A DNA stretch of 64,000 bases from Sphingomonas psychrolutea (lineage in GTDB: Bacteria > Pseudomonadota > Alphaproteobacteria > Sphingomonadales > Sphingomonadaceae). The notes under the pieces were generated by a model, which saw nothing but the letters and a program-made list of their open reading frames with translations, searched no databases and was not told the DNA's origin. Every line of letters begins with the position of its first letter. Position 1 is the stretch's first letter. The stretch lies in assembly GCF_014636175.1 (NCBI RefSeq), contig NZ_BMDW01000003.1:124001-188000 (forward strand), written 5' to 3'. Position numbers and translations under genes: made by a program. Shown here one piece after another: positions 35,051 through 43,737 of this stretch.

Positions 35051-36082
35051 ATGTATAGCGAAAGCGATATCGACGGCGCAGTGACGGCGGGGGCGATCAG
35101 CGCTCAGGCCGCCGCCGCATTGCGCAACCACATCGCCGCCAGCCATGCCGCGCCGGCCGTCGACGAAGAGCATTTCCGGCTATTGTCGGGCTTCAACGAT
35201 ATTTTTGTCTCGATCGCGGTCGCACTGGTGCTGGTCGCGGTGGCGTGGATCGGCAAGTCGATTACCACGCCGCTGGCAGGGGCCCTCGTCGCCGTCAGCG
35301 CCTGGGCGCTCGCCGAATATTTTACGCGCGCACGGCGGATGGCGCTGCCGAGCATCCTCTTGCTGCTCGCTTTCGTCGGCGGCGTCGCGGCAACCCTCGT
35401 GGGCGTGCTAATCGAGCTGAAGCCCGATTTTTCCGACTCGACCAACGCGGCGATCGGCGCAGGGATTGCGCTGGTGGCAGCGGGCGCGGCGTGGCTGCAC
35501 TGGCGGCGTTTCATGGTGCCGATCACCGTCGCGGCGGGTGCTGCCGCTTCGGTCGCGGTCGTGATCGGGCTGGTCATGGCGGCAATCCCGACCGCCAAGG
35601 ACGCGATCTATCCGCTGTTGCTGGTGTGCGGCATTGCCGTGTTCGCGCTGGCGATGCGCTGGGACGTGTCGGATCGCGAGCGCCGGACGCGCCGTTCGGA
35701 TGTTGCCTTCTGGCTTCACCTTGCCGCCGCGCCGATGATCGCGCATCCGGTGTTCCACATGCTCGGCGTGTTCGGCGGCGACATCGGCATCGGCACCGCG
35801 CTGATCGTGCTCGGTCTGTACCTCGCTTTCGCCTTCGTCGCGCTGGCAGTTGATCGGCGCGCGTTGCTCGTCTCCAGCCTCGTCTATGTTCTTTATGCAA
35901 TGTACGCACTGTTCCAGAATGCCGGCGCGGTCGAGCTCGCCTGGGCGTTCACGGCTTTGGTGATCGGATCGGCGCTGCTCACGCTGTCGGCGTTTTGGCC
36001 CGCAATGCGGCGGGTCGTCGTGGGGCTGCTCGGCAGCGTGGGCGAGCGCTTGCCGCCAGTGGGCCAGATGGTCGCAGCCTAA
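35051..36082 (+). CDS. polytopic inner-membrane protein, unknown function
   Basis: A 343-residue protein. A soluble N-terminus of about 50 residues contains a short helical DIDGAVTAGAISAQAAAALRN segment. It is followed by about nine to ten membrane helices between 53 and 330, and a short tail. The N-terminus resembles the start of DUF2157-type membrane proteins, but I cannot place it firmly. The strong Shine-Dalgarno AGGAGGG is embedded in a hairpin (35017-35050), suggesting translational control. It is flanked by an SDR gene and, convergently, by a DUF2794 gene. No function is proposed. Confidence 0.8.
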   Translation: MYSESDIDGAVTAGAISAQAAAALRNHIAASHAAPAVDEEHFRLLSGFNDIFVSIAVALVLVAVAWIGKSITTPLAGALVAVSAWALAEYFTRARRMALPSILLLLAFVGGVAATLVGVLIELKPDFSDSTNAAIGAGIALVAAGAAWLHWRRFMVPITVAAGAAASVAVVIGLVMAAIPTAKDAIYPLLLVCGIAVFALAMRWDVSDRERRTRRSDVAFWLHLAAAPMIAHPVFHMLGVFGGDIGIGTALIVLGLYLAFAFVALAVDRRALLVSSLVYVLYAMYALFQNAGAVELAWAFTALVIGSALLTLSAFWPAMRRVVVGLLGSVGERLPPVGQMVAA

Positions 36083-36088
36083 CGAATA

Positions 36089-36120
36089 CCGGACGCGCGG
36101 CCCGCTCGCGGCGCGTCCGG
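36089..36120. terminator. strong GC hairpin between convergent genes
   Basis: Ten-base perfect stem CCGGACGCGC/GCGCGTCCGG with a 12-base GC-rich loop, in the 47-base gap between the membrane-protein gene and the convergent DUF2794 gene. No T-run flanks it, so it may act with Rho or as an mRNA 3' stabiliser for both sides. Confidence 0.5.
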
Positions 36121-36129
36121 CCCTGCTTG

Positions 36130-36471
36130 CTACTCCACGATCTTCATCAGCCGCCGCTCAACGGGTGCCAGCACCGGGCCAAGCTCGTGCCCGCGCTTCA
36201 GCACCGCGCCCTGCTCGCCGACCAGCGCCCACATGCCTTGCTTGTTGCGCAGCGACGGGCGTTTTTCGATCCTGAATTCGGGCCGCTCGGCGGCGCGGCG
36301 GAAGGCGGCGAAGATCGCCGCGTCCTGCGCGAATTCGATCGCATAATCACGCCACAGTCCCGCCGCGACCATCCGGCCGTAGAGATCGAGGATGCGGGTA
36401 AGCTCAAGTCGCTCGAACCCGATCTGGGGCGCTGAACCGCGCGGGGTCGGAAATGGGGTAACTGTCCCCAT
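36130..36471 (-). CDS. DUF2794 family protein
   Basis: A 113-residue soluble protein of the alphaproteobacterial DUF2794 family. Recognisable features are IGFERLELTRILDLYGRMVAAGLWRDYAI in the first half (read here in pieces), the FAAFRRAAERPEFRIEK segment, and a C-terminus of GPVLAPVERRLMKIVE. It is highly charged, has no membrane segment, and its function is unknown. It follows cysE on the same strand with an 18-base gap, an arrangement seen in other alphaproteobacteria, so a link to cysteine metabolism or simple co-transcription is possible. Confidence 0.78.
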   Translation of the reverse strand: MGTVTPFPTPRGSAPQIGFERLELTRILDLYGRMVAAGLWRDYAIEFAQDAAIFAAFRRAAERPEFRIEKRPSLRNKQGMWALVGEQGAVLKRGHELGPVLAPVERRLMKIVE

Positions 36472-36489
36472 CAGACGACCGGCATCCGA

Positions 36490-37170
36490 TTACGCACGAT
36501 CGCGCAAATCCTCATTCTCCGCGAGCAATGCATCGAGCCGCTTGCGCATCGTCTCCAGCTCACAACGAAGCAATTCGACCTTCTGCGTCGCCGGATCGAA
36601 CATCTCGCTGCAGGGCGTGCCGTACGCCAGAAAGCCGCTCGGCTTCTGCCCGCCCTCGACCATCGTCGCGCGCGCAGGGATGCCGACCATGACCGCGCCC
36701 TCGACCACGTCGCGCGTGACGACAGCATTGGCGCCGACGCGCGAGCCTTTGCCGAGCGTGATTGGCCCGAGCACCTGCGCGCCCGATCCGATGATGACAT
36801 TGTCGCATAAGGTCGGGTGGCGCTTGCCTGCCACGCCATTGTCGGGATTAGTGCCGCCCAGCGTCACGCACTGATAAATCGTGACATTGTCTCCGATCAG
36901 CGCGGTCTCGCCGATCACGACGAAGCCGTGGTCGATGAAGAAGTTGCGACCGATCGTCGCACCCGGATGGATATCGATCGCGGTCAGGAAGCGCGAGAAA
37001 TGGTTGACCGCGCGCGCGAGAAAGAACAGCCGCAGCTTGAAGAGCGCGTGCGCGATGCGATGATAGCCGAGCGCCCACACGCCCGGATAGGTCAGAATTT
37101 CCAATCGCGATCGAGGTGCCGGATCGCGCGCTTTGATCGAATCGAGATAGGCGATCAATCGTCCCATCAT
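36490..37170 (-). CDS. cysE: serine O-acetyltransferase
   Basis: Makes O-acetylserine from serine and acetyl-CoA, the carbon skeleton for cysteine. The 226-residue protein is the short EpsC-like form. A helical N-terminus (1-65) is followed by a left-handed beta-helix of hexapeptide repeats with the active-site segments IDIHPGATIGRNFFIDHG and TLGGT...GKRHPT. A charged coiled tail ends the protein. ATG 37170 or 37167 is the start. It is divergent from a TSUP exporter gene, which suggests a shared sulfur-metabolism control region at 37171-37304; I see no clear operator there. Confidence 0.94.
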   Translation of the reverse strand: MMGRLIAYLDSIKARDPAPRSRLEILTYPGVWALGYHRIAHALFKLRLFFLARAVNHFSRFLTAIDIHPGATIGRNFFIDHGFVVIGETALIGDNVTIYQCVTLGGTNPDNGVAGKRHPTLCDNVIIGSGAQVLGPITLGKGSRVGANAVVTRDVVEGAVMVGIPARATMVEGGQKPSGFLAYGTPCSEMFDPATQKVELLRCELETMRKRLDALLAENEDLRDRA

Positions 37171-37304
37171 GCCGGTGTCCCCTATGTATCGGCGACTATT
37201 TAGGGCGTCGGTCCACCAAATTAAAGAACCGTCCCATCGTTAACTTGGGCGCTCTAAACCCTATCTCGCTTGTAGGATTTGAGCTGCTCGGTGCAAGATC
37301 AACT

Positions 37305-38084
37305 ATGCCAGACTTCTCATCCGTAGATTTTGCAGCGATTTTCGCGGTGATGCTGCCCTTCATCCTTGTCGGGTTTGCCGCGCAAATGGTTGATGGCGCG
37401 CTCGGCATGGCGTTCGGGATCATCAACAATACGTTGCTGGTCGCGTTCCTCGGCGTGTCACCGGCGCTTGCTTCAGCCACCGTCCACGCGGTCGAGACGT
37501 TCACCACGGCGGCATCGGGCGTGAGCCACATCGTGCACCGCAATGTCGATTGGCGGCTGTTCCGGCGGCTCGTCATCCCCGGCGTGCTCGGCGGCATGCT
37601 TGGGGCCTATGTTCTCAGCAACATCGATGCGACGGTCGCGCGACCTTTCGTGATGGCATATCTCGCCGCGATCGGCCTGTATCTGCTCTATCGCGCCTAT
37701 CGCGGGCGAGTCGAACCGCGCGAGCCCAAGATCATTGAGCCGCTCGGTTTTGTGGGCGGTTTCCTCGATGCGGCGGGCGGCGGTGGCTGGGGGCCGGTGG
37801 TGACCTCCAACCTTTTGGTGCAGGGCGCCGCGCCGCGCACCACGATCGGCACGGTCAACACGTCCGAATTCTTCCTGACCGCAACGATCTCTGCGACCTT
37901 TATCGCGACGTTGGGGTTCGCCGCCTTCACGCTACAGACGCTGGGGATTTTGATCGGCGGTCTACTTGCCGCACCGTTCGGCGCGGTGATCGCCAAGCGC
38001 GTATCCCCACGCCCGCTCATGGGGATGGTCGGCGCATTGCTGACCGTGACGAGCGCCTATTCGATCTGGGCGGCGCTCGCCTGA
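37305..38084 (+). CDS. TauE/SafE (TSUP) family anion transporter
   Basis: A 259-residue inner-membrane protein with seven to eight helices arranged as two repeats. Each repeat begins with a Gly-rich segment: FAAQMVDGALGMAFG near residue 22, and FVGGFLDAAGGGGWGP near 148. These are the hallmarks of the TSUP/DUF81 family, which moves sulfite, sulfoacetate or other organosulfur anions. Its position divergent from cysE supports a role in sulfur handling. ATG 37305 is chosen by length; the ribosome-binding site is weak, and a TTG at 37245 would add 20 residues. Confidence 0.82.
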   Translation: MPDFSSVDFAAIFAVMLPFILVGFAAQMVDGALGMAFGIINNTLLVAFLGVSPALASATVHAVETFTTAASGVSHIVHRNVDWRLFRRLVIPGVLGGMLGAYVLSNIDATVARPFVMAYLAAIGLYLLYRAYRGRVEPREPKIIEPLGFVGGFLDAAGGGGWGPVVTSNLLVQGAAPRTTIGTVNTSEFFLTATISATFIATLGFAAFTLQTLGILIGGLLAAPFGAVIAKRVSPRPLMGMVGALLTVTSAYSIWAALA

Positions 38085-38094
38085 GGCCAGACCA

Positions 38095-38616
38095 TCAGTT
38101 CAGCGCTGAATGCACCGTCGCGACCGCTTTCATCACCGCACCGATTCGCACCGCGGTCTGGATCGCCTCGGCCGTGGTGCCGGCCTTCTTCAGGATCTGT
38201 TCGTGGCTGTCGATGCACATGCCGCAGCCGTTCATCGCGCTGACGGCAAGGCTGAACAGCTCGAAATCGACCTTGTCGATGCCCGGCTGGCCGATCAGGT
38301 TCATCCGCAACTTGGCGGGCATGCGCTGATATTCGTCGTTTCCGGCGAGATGCGTGAAGCGATAATAGACGTTGTTCATCGCCATCACCGCCGCCGCCCC
38401 GCGCGCCGCATTGGCGGCTTCGGGCGAGAGCTTGGGCGGGCATTCGAGTTCTGCAGCGTCGACCAACGGCTTGTACCCCGTGGCGTGCGCGCAGGCGAGC
38501 ATCAGGCCGAATTTCTGCTGATCGGGCAGATGCGCCTCGTTGAGCAGCGACCCGACATTGAGCCGAATGTCCTTGGCGAAATCCGGGAGCGTCCCGGCGA
38601 AATCCTTGAGTGACAT
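38095..38616 (-). CDS. ahpD: AhpD-like alkylhydroperoxidase
   Basis: A 173-residue CMD-family protein that reduces AhpC in place of AhpF. The redox centre is NGCGMCIDSHEQ with Cys131, Cys134 and His138, plus a conserved Glu119 upstream, as in the mycobacterial AhpD relay. It is the second gene after ahpC on the same strand, separated by a 130-base gap that holds an inverted pair of REP-like repeats. No ahpF is present in the window, so this protein is the likely electron donor to AhpC. Confidence 0.93.
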   Translation of the reverse strand: MSLKDFAGTLPDFAKDIRLNVGSLLNEAHLPDQQKFGLMLACAHATGYKPLVDAAELECPPKLSPEAANAARGAAAVMAMNNVYYRFTHLAGNDEYQRMPAKLRMNLIGQPGIDKVDFELFSLAVSAMNGCGMCIDSHEQILKKAGTTAEAIQTAVRIGAVMKAVATVHSALN

Positions 38617-38630
38617 AATGTACCTTCTAC

Positions 38631-38734
38631 TCCCCTCCCGATTGCGGGAGAGGTTGGGGAGGGGATGTCGTAAAAAGGGAGGCCAGACCTTGCGGAACTG
38701 CCCTCCCCTAGCCCCTCCCGCAAGCGGGAGGGGA
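38631..38734. repeat. inverted pair of REP-like palindromes (REPIN-type)
   Basis: Two copies of about 34 bases face each other with 36 bases between: 38631-38664 and 38701-38734. Each has a flank of the form CCCTCCCC plus a hairpin, CTCCCGATTGCGGGAG in the first copy and CCCCTCCCGCAAGCGGGAGGGG in the second. They lie in the ahpC-ahpD gap. This layout is typical of dispersed REP/REPIN elements moved by RAYT transposases, and may also tune mRNA levels of ahpD. Confidence 0.75.
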
Positions 38735-38746
38735 ATTTTGCGCTGG

Positions 38747-39289
38747 TTACGCCGCCAGCTTCAGGACGTCGTCGCCCTTGTTCCAGTTGCACGGGCACAG
38801 CTCGTCGGTCTGCAGCGCGTCGAGCACGCGCAGCGTCTCGGCCGGGTTGCGGCCGACGTTCAGGCCGTTGACCTGCACCGCCTGAATGATGTTGTCGGGA
38901 TCGATGATGAAGGTCGCGCGGAACGCGACATGCTCGTTCTTGTCGAGAATGCCGAGCGCCGAGGCGAGCACTGCACCATTATCCGCCAGCCACGGGAAAT
39001 CCGCTGCCGCCAGATCGGGATCCGACTTGCGCCAGGCAAGATGGACGTGCGCGGTGTCGGTCGATGCGCCGATCAGCACGGCGTCACGATCCTCGAAATC
39101 CTGCTTCAGATTTGCGTAACCGACGATCTCGGTCGGGCAGACGAAGGTGAAATCCTTCGGCCAATAGAACAGCACCTTCCACTTGCCGGGGAACGCATCT
39201 TGGCTGAGCGTTTCGCCAGCGGGGAGCGCGGATACGCCCTGCTGGACGGGAATGGTGAAGGCGGGGAGTGTGTCGCCGATGGTAAGCAT
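38747..39289 (-). CDS. ahpC: alkyl hydroperoxide reductase subunit C, peroxiredoxin
   Basis: Two-cysteine peroxiredoxin of 180 residues that reduces hydrogen peroxide and organic hydroperoxides. The peroxidatic Cys51 is in DFTFVCPTE and the resolving cysteine is in ELCPCNWNKG (Cys165/Cys167). Arg and Thr active-site residues are in place. It is divergent from oxyR across 142 bases, the usual arrangement for OxyR-controlled induction by peroxide. Downstream is ahpD, its reductant. Family, length and context agree. Confidence 0.97.
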   Translation of the reverse strand: MLTIGDTLPAFTIPVQQGVSALPAGETLSQDAFPGKWKVLFYWPKDFTFVCPTEIVGYANLKQDFEDRDAVLIGASTDTAHVHLAWRKSDPDLAAADFPWLADNGAVLASALGILDKNEHVAFRATFIIDPDNIIQAVQVNGLNVGRNPAETLRVLDALQTDELCPCNWNKGDDVLKLAA

Positions 39290-39362
39290 GAATCTGGCCT
39301 CCTGATAAAACGGGGCCTCGTCGACATCCTCGCGCGCGATATTTCCTACCGTCTCTGCGCGC

Positions 39363-39404
39363 CCGATATAGGGGCTGTTGGTTATCGATCCAATAGGTTA
39401 TTTG
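39363..39404. promoter_or_regulatory. candidate OxyR control region between ahpC and oxyR
   Basis: The most AT-rich part of the divergent 142-base gap. It holds two ATAG tetrads (39368-39371 and 39393-39396), two GGTTAT direct repeats 16 bases apart, an ATCGAT palindrome and TTGG/CCAA arms. This resembles OxyR and LysR-type sites but does not give the exact E. coli spacing. Offered as the likely operator region, not a mapped site. Confidence 0.4.
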
Positions 39405-39431
39405 TCGCCTCCTGATCGAGTGGAGCGATAA

Positions 39432-40331
39432 ATGGCGACCTACCTGCCTACGTTGAAACAATTGCAATATCTCGTGGCGTTGCAGGATCATGGCCATTTC
39501 GGGCGCGCGGCCGAAGCGTGCTTCGTGACGCAATCCACTCTGTCGGCCGGGATTCGCGAACTCGAAACGCTCATCGGGGTTGTTTTGGTCGAGCGGACGC
39601 GCCGCGTGGTGCGCTTTACTCCGCTTGGCGACCGGATCGCGGACAAGGCGCGCCGCGTGCTGCGCGAAGCCGAGGAACTGGGTGACATGGCGCGCGCGGC
39701 GGGACGACCGCTTTCGGGCGAAATGCGCATGAGCGTCATCCCGACGATTGCGCCGTTCATGCTGCCGCGCATCCTGCCGCGCCTGCGCCGCGATTATCCC
39801 GATCTGAAACTGTTCCTGCGCGAGGAACCGAGCGGCCCGGCCTGTGAAGGCTTGCACCACGGCCGCGCCGATTGCGTGCTGCTTGCCTTGCCCTATGCCT
39901 GCGGCGAGGTGGCGTCGCAAATTCTGTTCGACGACAAATTGTTCATCGCGGGGCAGCCCGGAGAAATGGGCAATCTCACGCTCGCCATGCCCTCAAGCGA
40001 GATCAACGAAACACGTCTGCTGTTACTCGAGGACGGGCATTGTCTGAAGGATCATGCGTTATCGGCATGCGCCCGCCCTGAATTGCGCGCCGAGGCGACG
40101 ATGATGGGAACGTCGCTGCATACGATCGTCCAAATGATCGACAATGGTCTCGGTCTCACGATGCTGCCCGAAATGGCGCTGAAGGCGGGCATTCTCGATC
40201 ATACCGGGCTGGTCGCGCGGCCGCTCGACGCGACCAACCCGTCGCGCCACATTGCGCTGGTATGGCGGCGCGGCTCGCCGCGCGAGAAGGATTTTCAGCT
40301 GCTCGCGACCGCGCTCGCCGAGGCGGTCTAG
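39432..40331 (+). CDS. oxyR: hydrogen-peroxide-sensing LysR regulator OxyR
   Basis: A 299-residue LysR-type regulator. The winged helix-turn-helix is at 5-60 (LKQLQYLVALQDHGHFGRAAEAC, read in parts). The regulatory domain carries LEDGHCLKDHALSAC with Cys204 and Cys213 nine residues apart, exactly as the redox pair Cys199/Cys208 of E. coli OxyR. It should therefore form a disulfide with peroxide and activate ahpC. It is divergent from ahpC and close to moa genes without sharing strand logic. Identity is strong. Confidence 0.95.
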   Translation: MATYLPTLKQLQYLVALQDHGHFGRAAEACFVTQSTLSAGIRELETLIGVVLVERTRRVVRFTPLGDRIADKARRVLREAEELGDMARAAGRPLSGEMRMSVIPTIAPFMLPRILPRLRRDYPDLKLFLREEPSGPACEGLHHGRADCVLLALPYACGEVASQILFDDKLFIAGQPGEMGNLTLAMPSSEINETRLLLLEDGHCLKDHALSACARPELRAEATMMGTSLHTIVQMIDNGLGLTMLPEMALKAGILDHTGLVARPLDATNPSRHIALVWRRGSPREKDFQLLATALAEAV

Positions 40332-40407
40332 GCAACCAAATCGCCGCTCGCTCGTATCTCTCCTGCGCAGTCCTACCTGGACGCGCCCGTTTCGAGTGGA
40401 GAAACTC

Positions 40408-41034
40408 ATGATTTCCAAGAGCACTTTGTACCTGACCGCCGCGATCGCCGGTGCCGTTTCGATCGCAGCGACCGCGACCGCGCAGACCGCTGCGCCAACG
40501 ACGTCCGCGCCGACAACCGCTGCGCCTGCTGCACCCGCCGCTGCTGCAAATCCGATGGTCGGCGGCGTCGCGATGGACGCGACCCAGCCGATCGCCGTCA
40601 ACGCCGCGGCGGCCCCCAACCTCTCGACCCTGGTCACGGCGATAAAGGCCGCAGGCCTTGCGACCACGCTGTCGGGCCCCGGTCCATTCACGGTGTTTGC
40701 GCCGACCAATGATGCCTTTACCCGGCTGGCACCCGGCACGGTCGAGAACCTGCTCAAGCCCGAAAACAAGGCGACCCTCGCCAAGGTGCTGACGTACCAC
40801 GTCGTGCCAGGCACGATCACGTTTGCCGATCTGCAAGCCCGGGCAAAGACGAGCGGCGGCAAGGTCGTGCTGACCACAGTCGAAGGTGAGCCGCTGACGC
40901 TCGACGTCAGCGCGACGGCGGTTGAGCTGACCGATGTCAACGGCAATAAGAGCTTCATCGAGACTCCCGACGTCAAGCAGTCGAACGGTGTCGTTCACGT
41001 CGTGAACGGCGTGGTTCTGCCGAAGCTCGGCTAA
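40408..41034 (+). CDS. exported fasciclin (FAS1) domain protein
   Basis: A 208-residue secreted protein. The signal peptide is 1-26, followed by an Ala/Pro/Thr-rich linker to about residue 55, then one FAS1 domain. The H1 motif is GPFTVFAPTNDAFTRL and the H2 motif is the C-terminal NGVVHVVNGVVLP, with the conserved YHVVPGTI between. FAS1 proteins mediate adhesion or bind matrix or small ligands; the role here is unknown. GTGGAG precedes ATG 40408. The 3' end overlaps the convergent moaE by four bases. Confidence 0.9.
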   Translation: MISKSTLYLTAAIAGAVSIAATATAQTAAPTTSAPTTAAPAAPAAAANPMVGGVAMDATQPIAVNAAAAPNLSTLVTAIKAAGLATTLSGPGPFTVFAPTNDAFTRLAPGTVENLLKPENKATLAKVLTYHVVPGTITFADLQARAKTSGGKVVLTTVEGEPLTLDVSATAVELTDVNGNKSFIETPDVKQSNGVVHVVNGVVLPKLG

Positions 41035-41465
41035 TGACTCCACCGCGCGGCGGCGGCATCGTCGCTGCCGCGCGGTTCTACCCAGCTCGCATCGTCCCCG
41101 CGCGTTTCCTTCTTCCAGAACGGCGCGTCGGTCTTCAGCCGATCAATCAGAAATGCACACGCTTCGAGCGCGGCCGCGCGGTGCGCCGCTGCGGTGCCTA
41201 CGAACACCACGATATCTCCCGGGACCATGACGCCGACGCGGTGGGTGATCCGTGCGTCGATCAGCCCCCACCGCTCCACCGCGCGTGCCGCGAGCATCGC
41301 CAGCGCCGCCTCTGTCGCGCCCGGATAATGTTCAAGTTCCAGCGTCGCCACGCCGTCGTCCGCGCGCACGAGCCCGACAAAGGTCGCGATCCCCCCTGCC
41401 CCCGTGGCCGAAATCGCGGCGCACTCGATGCCTGCATCGATTGGCGCCGCACCGACGGTAATCAT
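41031..41465 (-). CDS. moaE: molybdopterin synthase catalytic subunit
   Basis: Large subunit of molybdopterin synthase, which adds dithiolene sulfurs to cyclic pyranopterin monophosphate. The 144-residue protein has TFVGLVR, LELEHYPGATE, ITHRVG and the active-site lysines Lys111 and Lys118 in RLKTDAPFWKKE. ATG 41465 overlaps the moaD stop (ATGA), so the two subunits are coupled. The C-terminus overlaps the fasciclin gene on the other strand. Confidence 0.96.
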   Translation of the reverse strand: MITVGAAPIDAGIECAAISATGAGGIATFVGLVRADDGVATLELEHYPGATEAALAMLAARAVERWGLIDARITHRVGVMVPGDIVVFVGTAAAHRAAALEACAFLIDRLKTDAPFWKKETRGDDASWVEPRGSDDAAAARWSH

Positions 41466-41719
41466 CCGCCCGTCACCGGGGGAAAGATCGCCACTTCGCG
41501 CGCGCCGATCACCGACGCATCCAGCCCAACGAAGGTCTGATCGACCGCCGCACGCAACCGTGTTCGGTCGATAAATGCCGCCGCATGAACGGCGCTGCCC
41601 GCGGCCAGCCAATCGATCAAACCTGCCACCGTGACGACATCGGCAGGCGGATGGACCGTCTCGCTCCCGTGCCCGATCCGCTCGCGCACCCACGCGAAGT
41701 ATACCAACTCAAGTCCCAC
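41462..41719 (-). CDS. moaD: molybdopterin synthase sulfur-carrier subunit
   Basis: An 85-residue ubiquitin-like protein whose C-terminal Gly-Gly (FPPVTGG) is thiocarboxylated and donates sulfur inside MoaE. The beta-grasp start ELVYFAWVRERIG is typical. The start codon is GTG 41719, four bases after the pgsA stop, with GGAT nearby as a weak ribosome-binding sequence. Order pgsA-moaD-moaE is a single minus-strand unit. Confidence 0.94.
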   Translation of the reverse strand: MGLELVYFAWVRERIGHGSETVHPPADVVTVAGLIDWLAAGSAVHAAAFIDRTRLRAAVDQTFVGLDASVIGAREVAIFPPVTGG

Positions 41720-41723
41720 TTGA

Positions 41724-42290
41724 TCAATCCATATGCTTCAGACCGGCTCGGAGATAATCCCAGCCAGTGATGACCGTCAGAACCGCCGCGACCCATAAAG
41801 CCCCCAGCCCGACTTGCCCGACCCATGGATGCAACGGCACCGCGCCGCCCAGGATCAAGGCGCCTAGCGCAACCAATTGCAGCGTCGTCTTCCATTTTGC
41901 CAATTTCGAAACCGGCACCGACACCTGCAACTGCGCCATAAATTCGCGCAGCCCCGACACCGCAATCTCTCGCAGCAAGATGATCAGCGCGGCGATTTGA
42001 TGCACGCCCTGAATCACCGCCGGGTTGCCGTCACGCGTGCCGACCAGCAGCAGGATCACCGCCGCGACCATGATCTTATCGGCGATCGGATCAAGAAACA
42101 CGCCGAGCTTCGACACCGTCCCCTTGGCGCGCGCCAGATAGCCATCGAAATAATCGGTGATGCCCATCAGGCAGTATAAGACGAAGCCGATTGCATAGCC
42201 GTCGGCCCACCCCGGCCACCACAGGAACCAAGCGAGCAATGGGACCGCGACGATCCGCGACAGGGTGAGAAGATTGGGTAAAGTCAGCAC
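41724..42290 (-). CDS. pgsA: CDP-diacylglycerol-glycerol-3-phosphate phosphatidyltransferase
   Basis: Makes phosphatidylglycerophosphate, the committed step to phosphatidylglycerol and cardiolipin. The 188-residue membrane protein starts MLTLPNLLTLSRI and shows the CDP-alcohol phosphotransferase motif D-G-x2-A-R-x8-G-x3-D-x3-D as TDYFDGYLARAKGTVSKLGVFLD followed by PIADK. It has four to five helices. The start codon is GTG 42290. It leads the small pgsA-moaD-moaE unit, an arrangement found in other alphaproteobacteria. Confidence 0.96.
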   Translation of the reverse strand: MLTLPNLLTLSRIVAVPLLAWFLWWPGWADGYAIGFVLYCLMGITDYFDGYLARAKGTVSKLGVFLDPIADKIMVAAVILLLVGTRDGNPAVIQGVHQIAALIILLREIAVSGLREFMAQLQVSVPVSKLAKWKTTLQLVALGALILGGAVPLHPWVGQVGLGALWVAAVLTVITGWDYLRAGLKHMD

Positions 42291-42438
42291 AATCCTGCTC
42301 TAGCGACGCGAGGCGGCGGGCGAAACCCCACCGCCGCAAACGAATGCCACGCCGGATCGCGACAAGCGGGTTGCTGGCGCTGGCACCACTGGTCTATGGA
42401 CGGGACTTGTTCCGCCATTTTGAGGCCCCGACGACACC

Positions 42439-43728
42439 ATGCTCAATGCGCTCGGCTTGCTGAAAGAGCGCCGTTTTCTGCCACTTTTCGTGACGCAGTT
42501 TCTGGGAGCCTTCAACGACAATCTGTTCAAGACGAGCCTGGTGCTGTTCGCGACCTACCACATTTACAACAGCGCCGAGACCGAACAGAATTTCAACGCG
42601 ATCGCGACCGCGCTGGGGATCTTGCCGTTCATGCTACTGTCTGCGCTGTCCGGACAATTGGCCGATAGCCACGACAAAGCGAAGATCATCCGCATCGTGA
42701 AGACTGCCGAAATCGCGATCATGTTGCTTGGTTCCGGGGGGATGATGCTGGCCTTGTACGGCATGACTCAGATCGGGCTGGGCTTGATGCTGGGCGCGGT
42801 CCTATGTCTGGGCGTACATTCGACCTTCTTCGGTCCGATCAAATATGCGATCCTGCCACAGCATCTGCACGAGGATGAAGTGCTCGGCGGGACTGGCCTG
42901 GTCGAGGCGGGAACCTATATCGCGATCCTGCTCGGCACCGTGCTCGCCGGAATCATGGCGGTGCAACACGCCGCGATCGCAGTGCTCGTCGTCGCGTTGA
43001 TCGGATGGGCGGTGTCGTTCCAGATCCCGACCGCGCCGCGCGAAGGGCCGCCACTCACGATCGATTACAACCTGTTCACCGCATCGTGGCGGCTGATTTC
43101 GGGCACGATGCACATCCGCCGCCTGTTCCTGGCGATTTGCGCGATCAGCTTTTTCTGGACGATGGGCGCGGTGCTGATCATCATCTTCCCGCCGCTCGCC
43201 AAGAACGTGCTGACCGCCGACAAACATGTCTCGACGTTGATGATCGCCTTGTTTTCGATCGGCGTCGCGGTCGGATCGGTTCTGATCAACGCGTTGCTGA
43301 AAGGGCATACCTCGGCGCGGTACGGGCCGGCCGCCGTCCTTGTGATGGGCGCTTTCGTCGTCGCTTTCTCGCTTTTGTGTCGGGGATGGCCCGCCGCGCC
43401 GGTAGGAACGCTGTACGATCTGGTCGACTTCATTCAAATCCCGCGCGCGATCCTCGTGCTGCTGGTGCTGATGGGCATCGCAGTCAGCGGCGGTATGTTC
43501 GTCGTGCCGCTTTATGCCTTTCTGACGACGACCGTGACCAAAGATCAGACCGCGCGGACGGTTGCCGCCAACAATGTCGTCAATGCCGGTGCGATGGTGA
43601 CCGGAGCGGTGGCGGTACAGGGCCTCTCCTTCGCCGGGGTTACGTCGGAAAACATGTTGCTGGTGGTGGCGGTGATGAGCCCGATCGCCGCTTGGCTAGC
43701 CCAAAAGCTCCATCTCGCCTGCGACTAA
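42439..43728 (+). CDS. LplT-like MFS transporter (lysophospholipid flippase type)
   Basis: A 429-residue major facilitator protein with 12 predicted helices. The N-terminal FVTQFLGAFNDNLFKTSLV is diagnostic of the LplT branch, which moves lyso-phosphatidylethanolamine inward for reacylation. In many bacteria this domain is fused to acyltransferase and ligase domains (Aas); here only the transporter is present and no acyltransferase follows. Its neighbour pgsA is also in phospholipid metabolism. The gene faces a 55-residue membrane peptide gene across ten bases. Confidence 0.83.
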   Translation: MLNALGLLKERRFLPLFVTQFLGAFNDNLFKTSLVLFATYHIYNSAETEQNFNAIATALGILPFMLLSALSGQLADSHDKAKIIRIVKTAEIAIMLLGSGGMMLALYGMTQIGLGLMLGAVLCLGVHSTFFGPIKYAILPQHLHEDEVLGGTGLVEAGTYIAILLGTVLAGIMAVQHAAIAVLVVALIGWAVSFQIPTAPREGPPLTIDYNLFTASWRLISGTMHIRRLFLAICAISFFWTMGAVLIIIFPPLAKNVLTADKHVSTLMIALFSIGVAVGSVLINALLKGHTSARYGPAAVLVMGAFVVAFSLLCRGWPAAPVGTLYDLVDFIQIPRAILVLLVLMGIAVSGGMFVVPLYAFLTTTVTKDQTARTVAANNVVNAGAMVTGAVAVQGLSFAGVTSENMLLVVAVMSPIAAWLAQKLHLACD

Positions 43729-43737
43729 GCGCGACCT

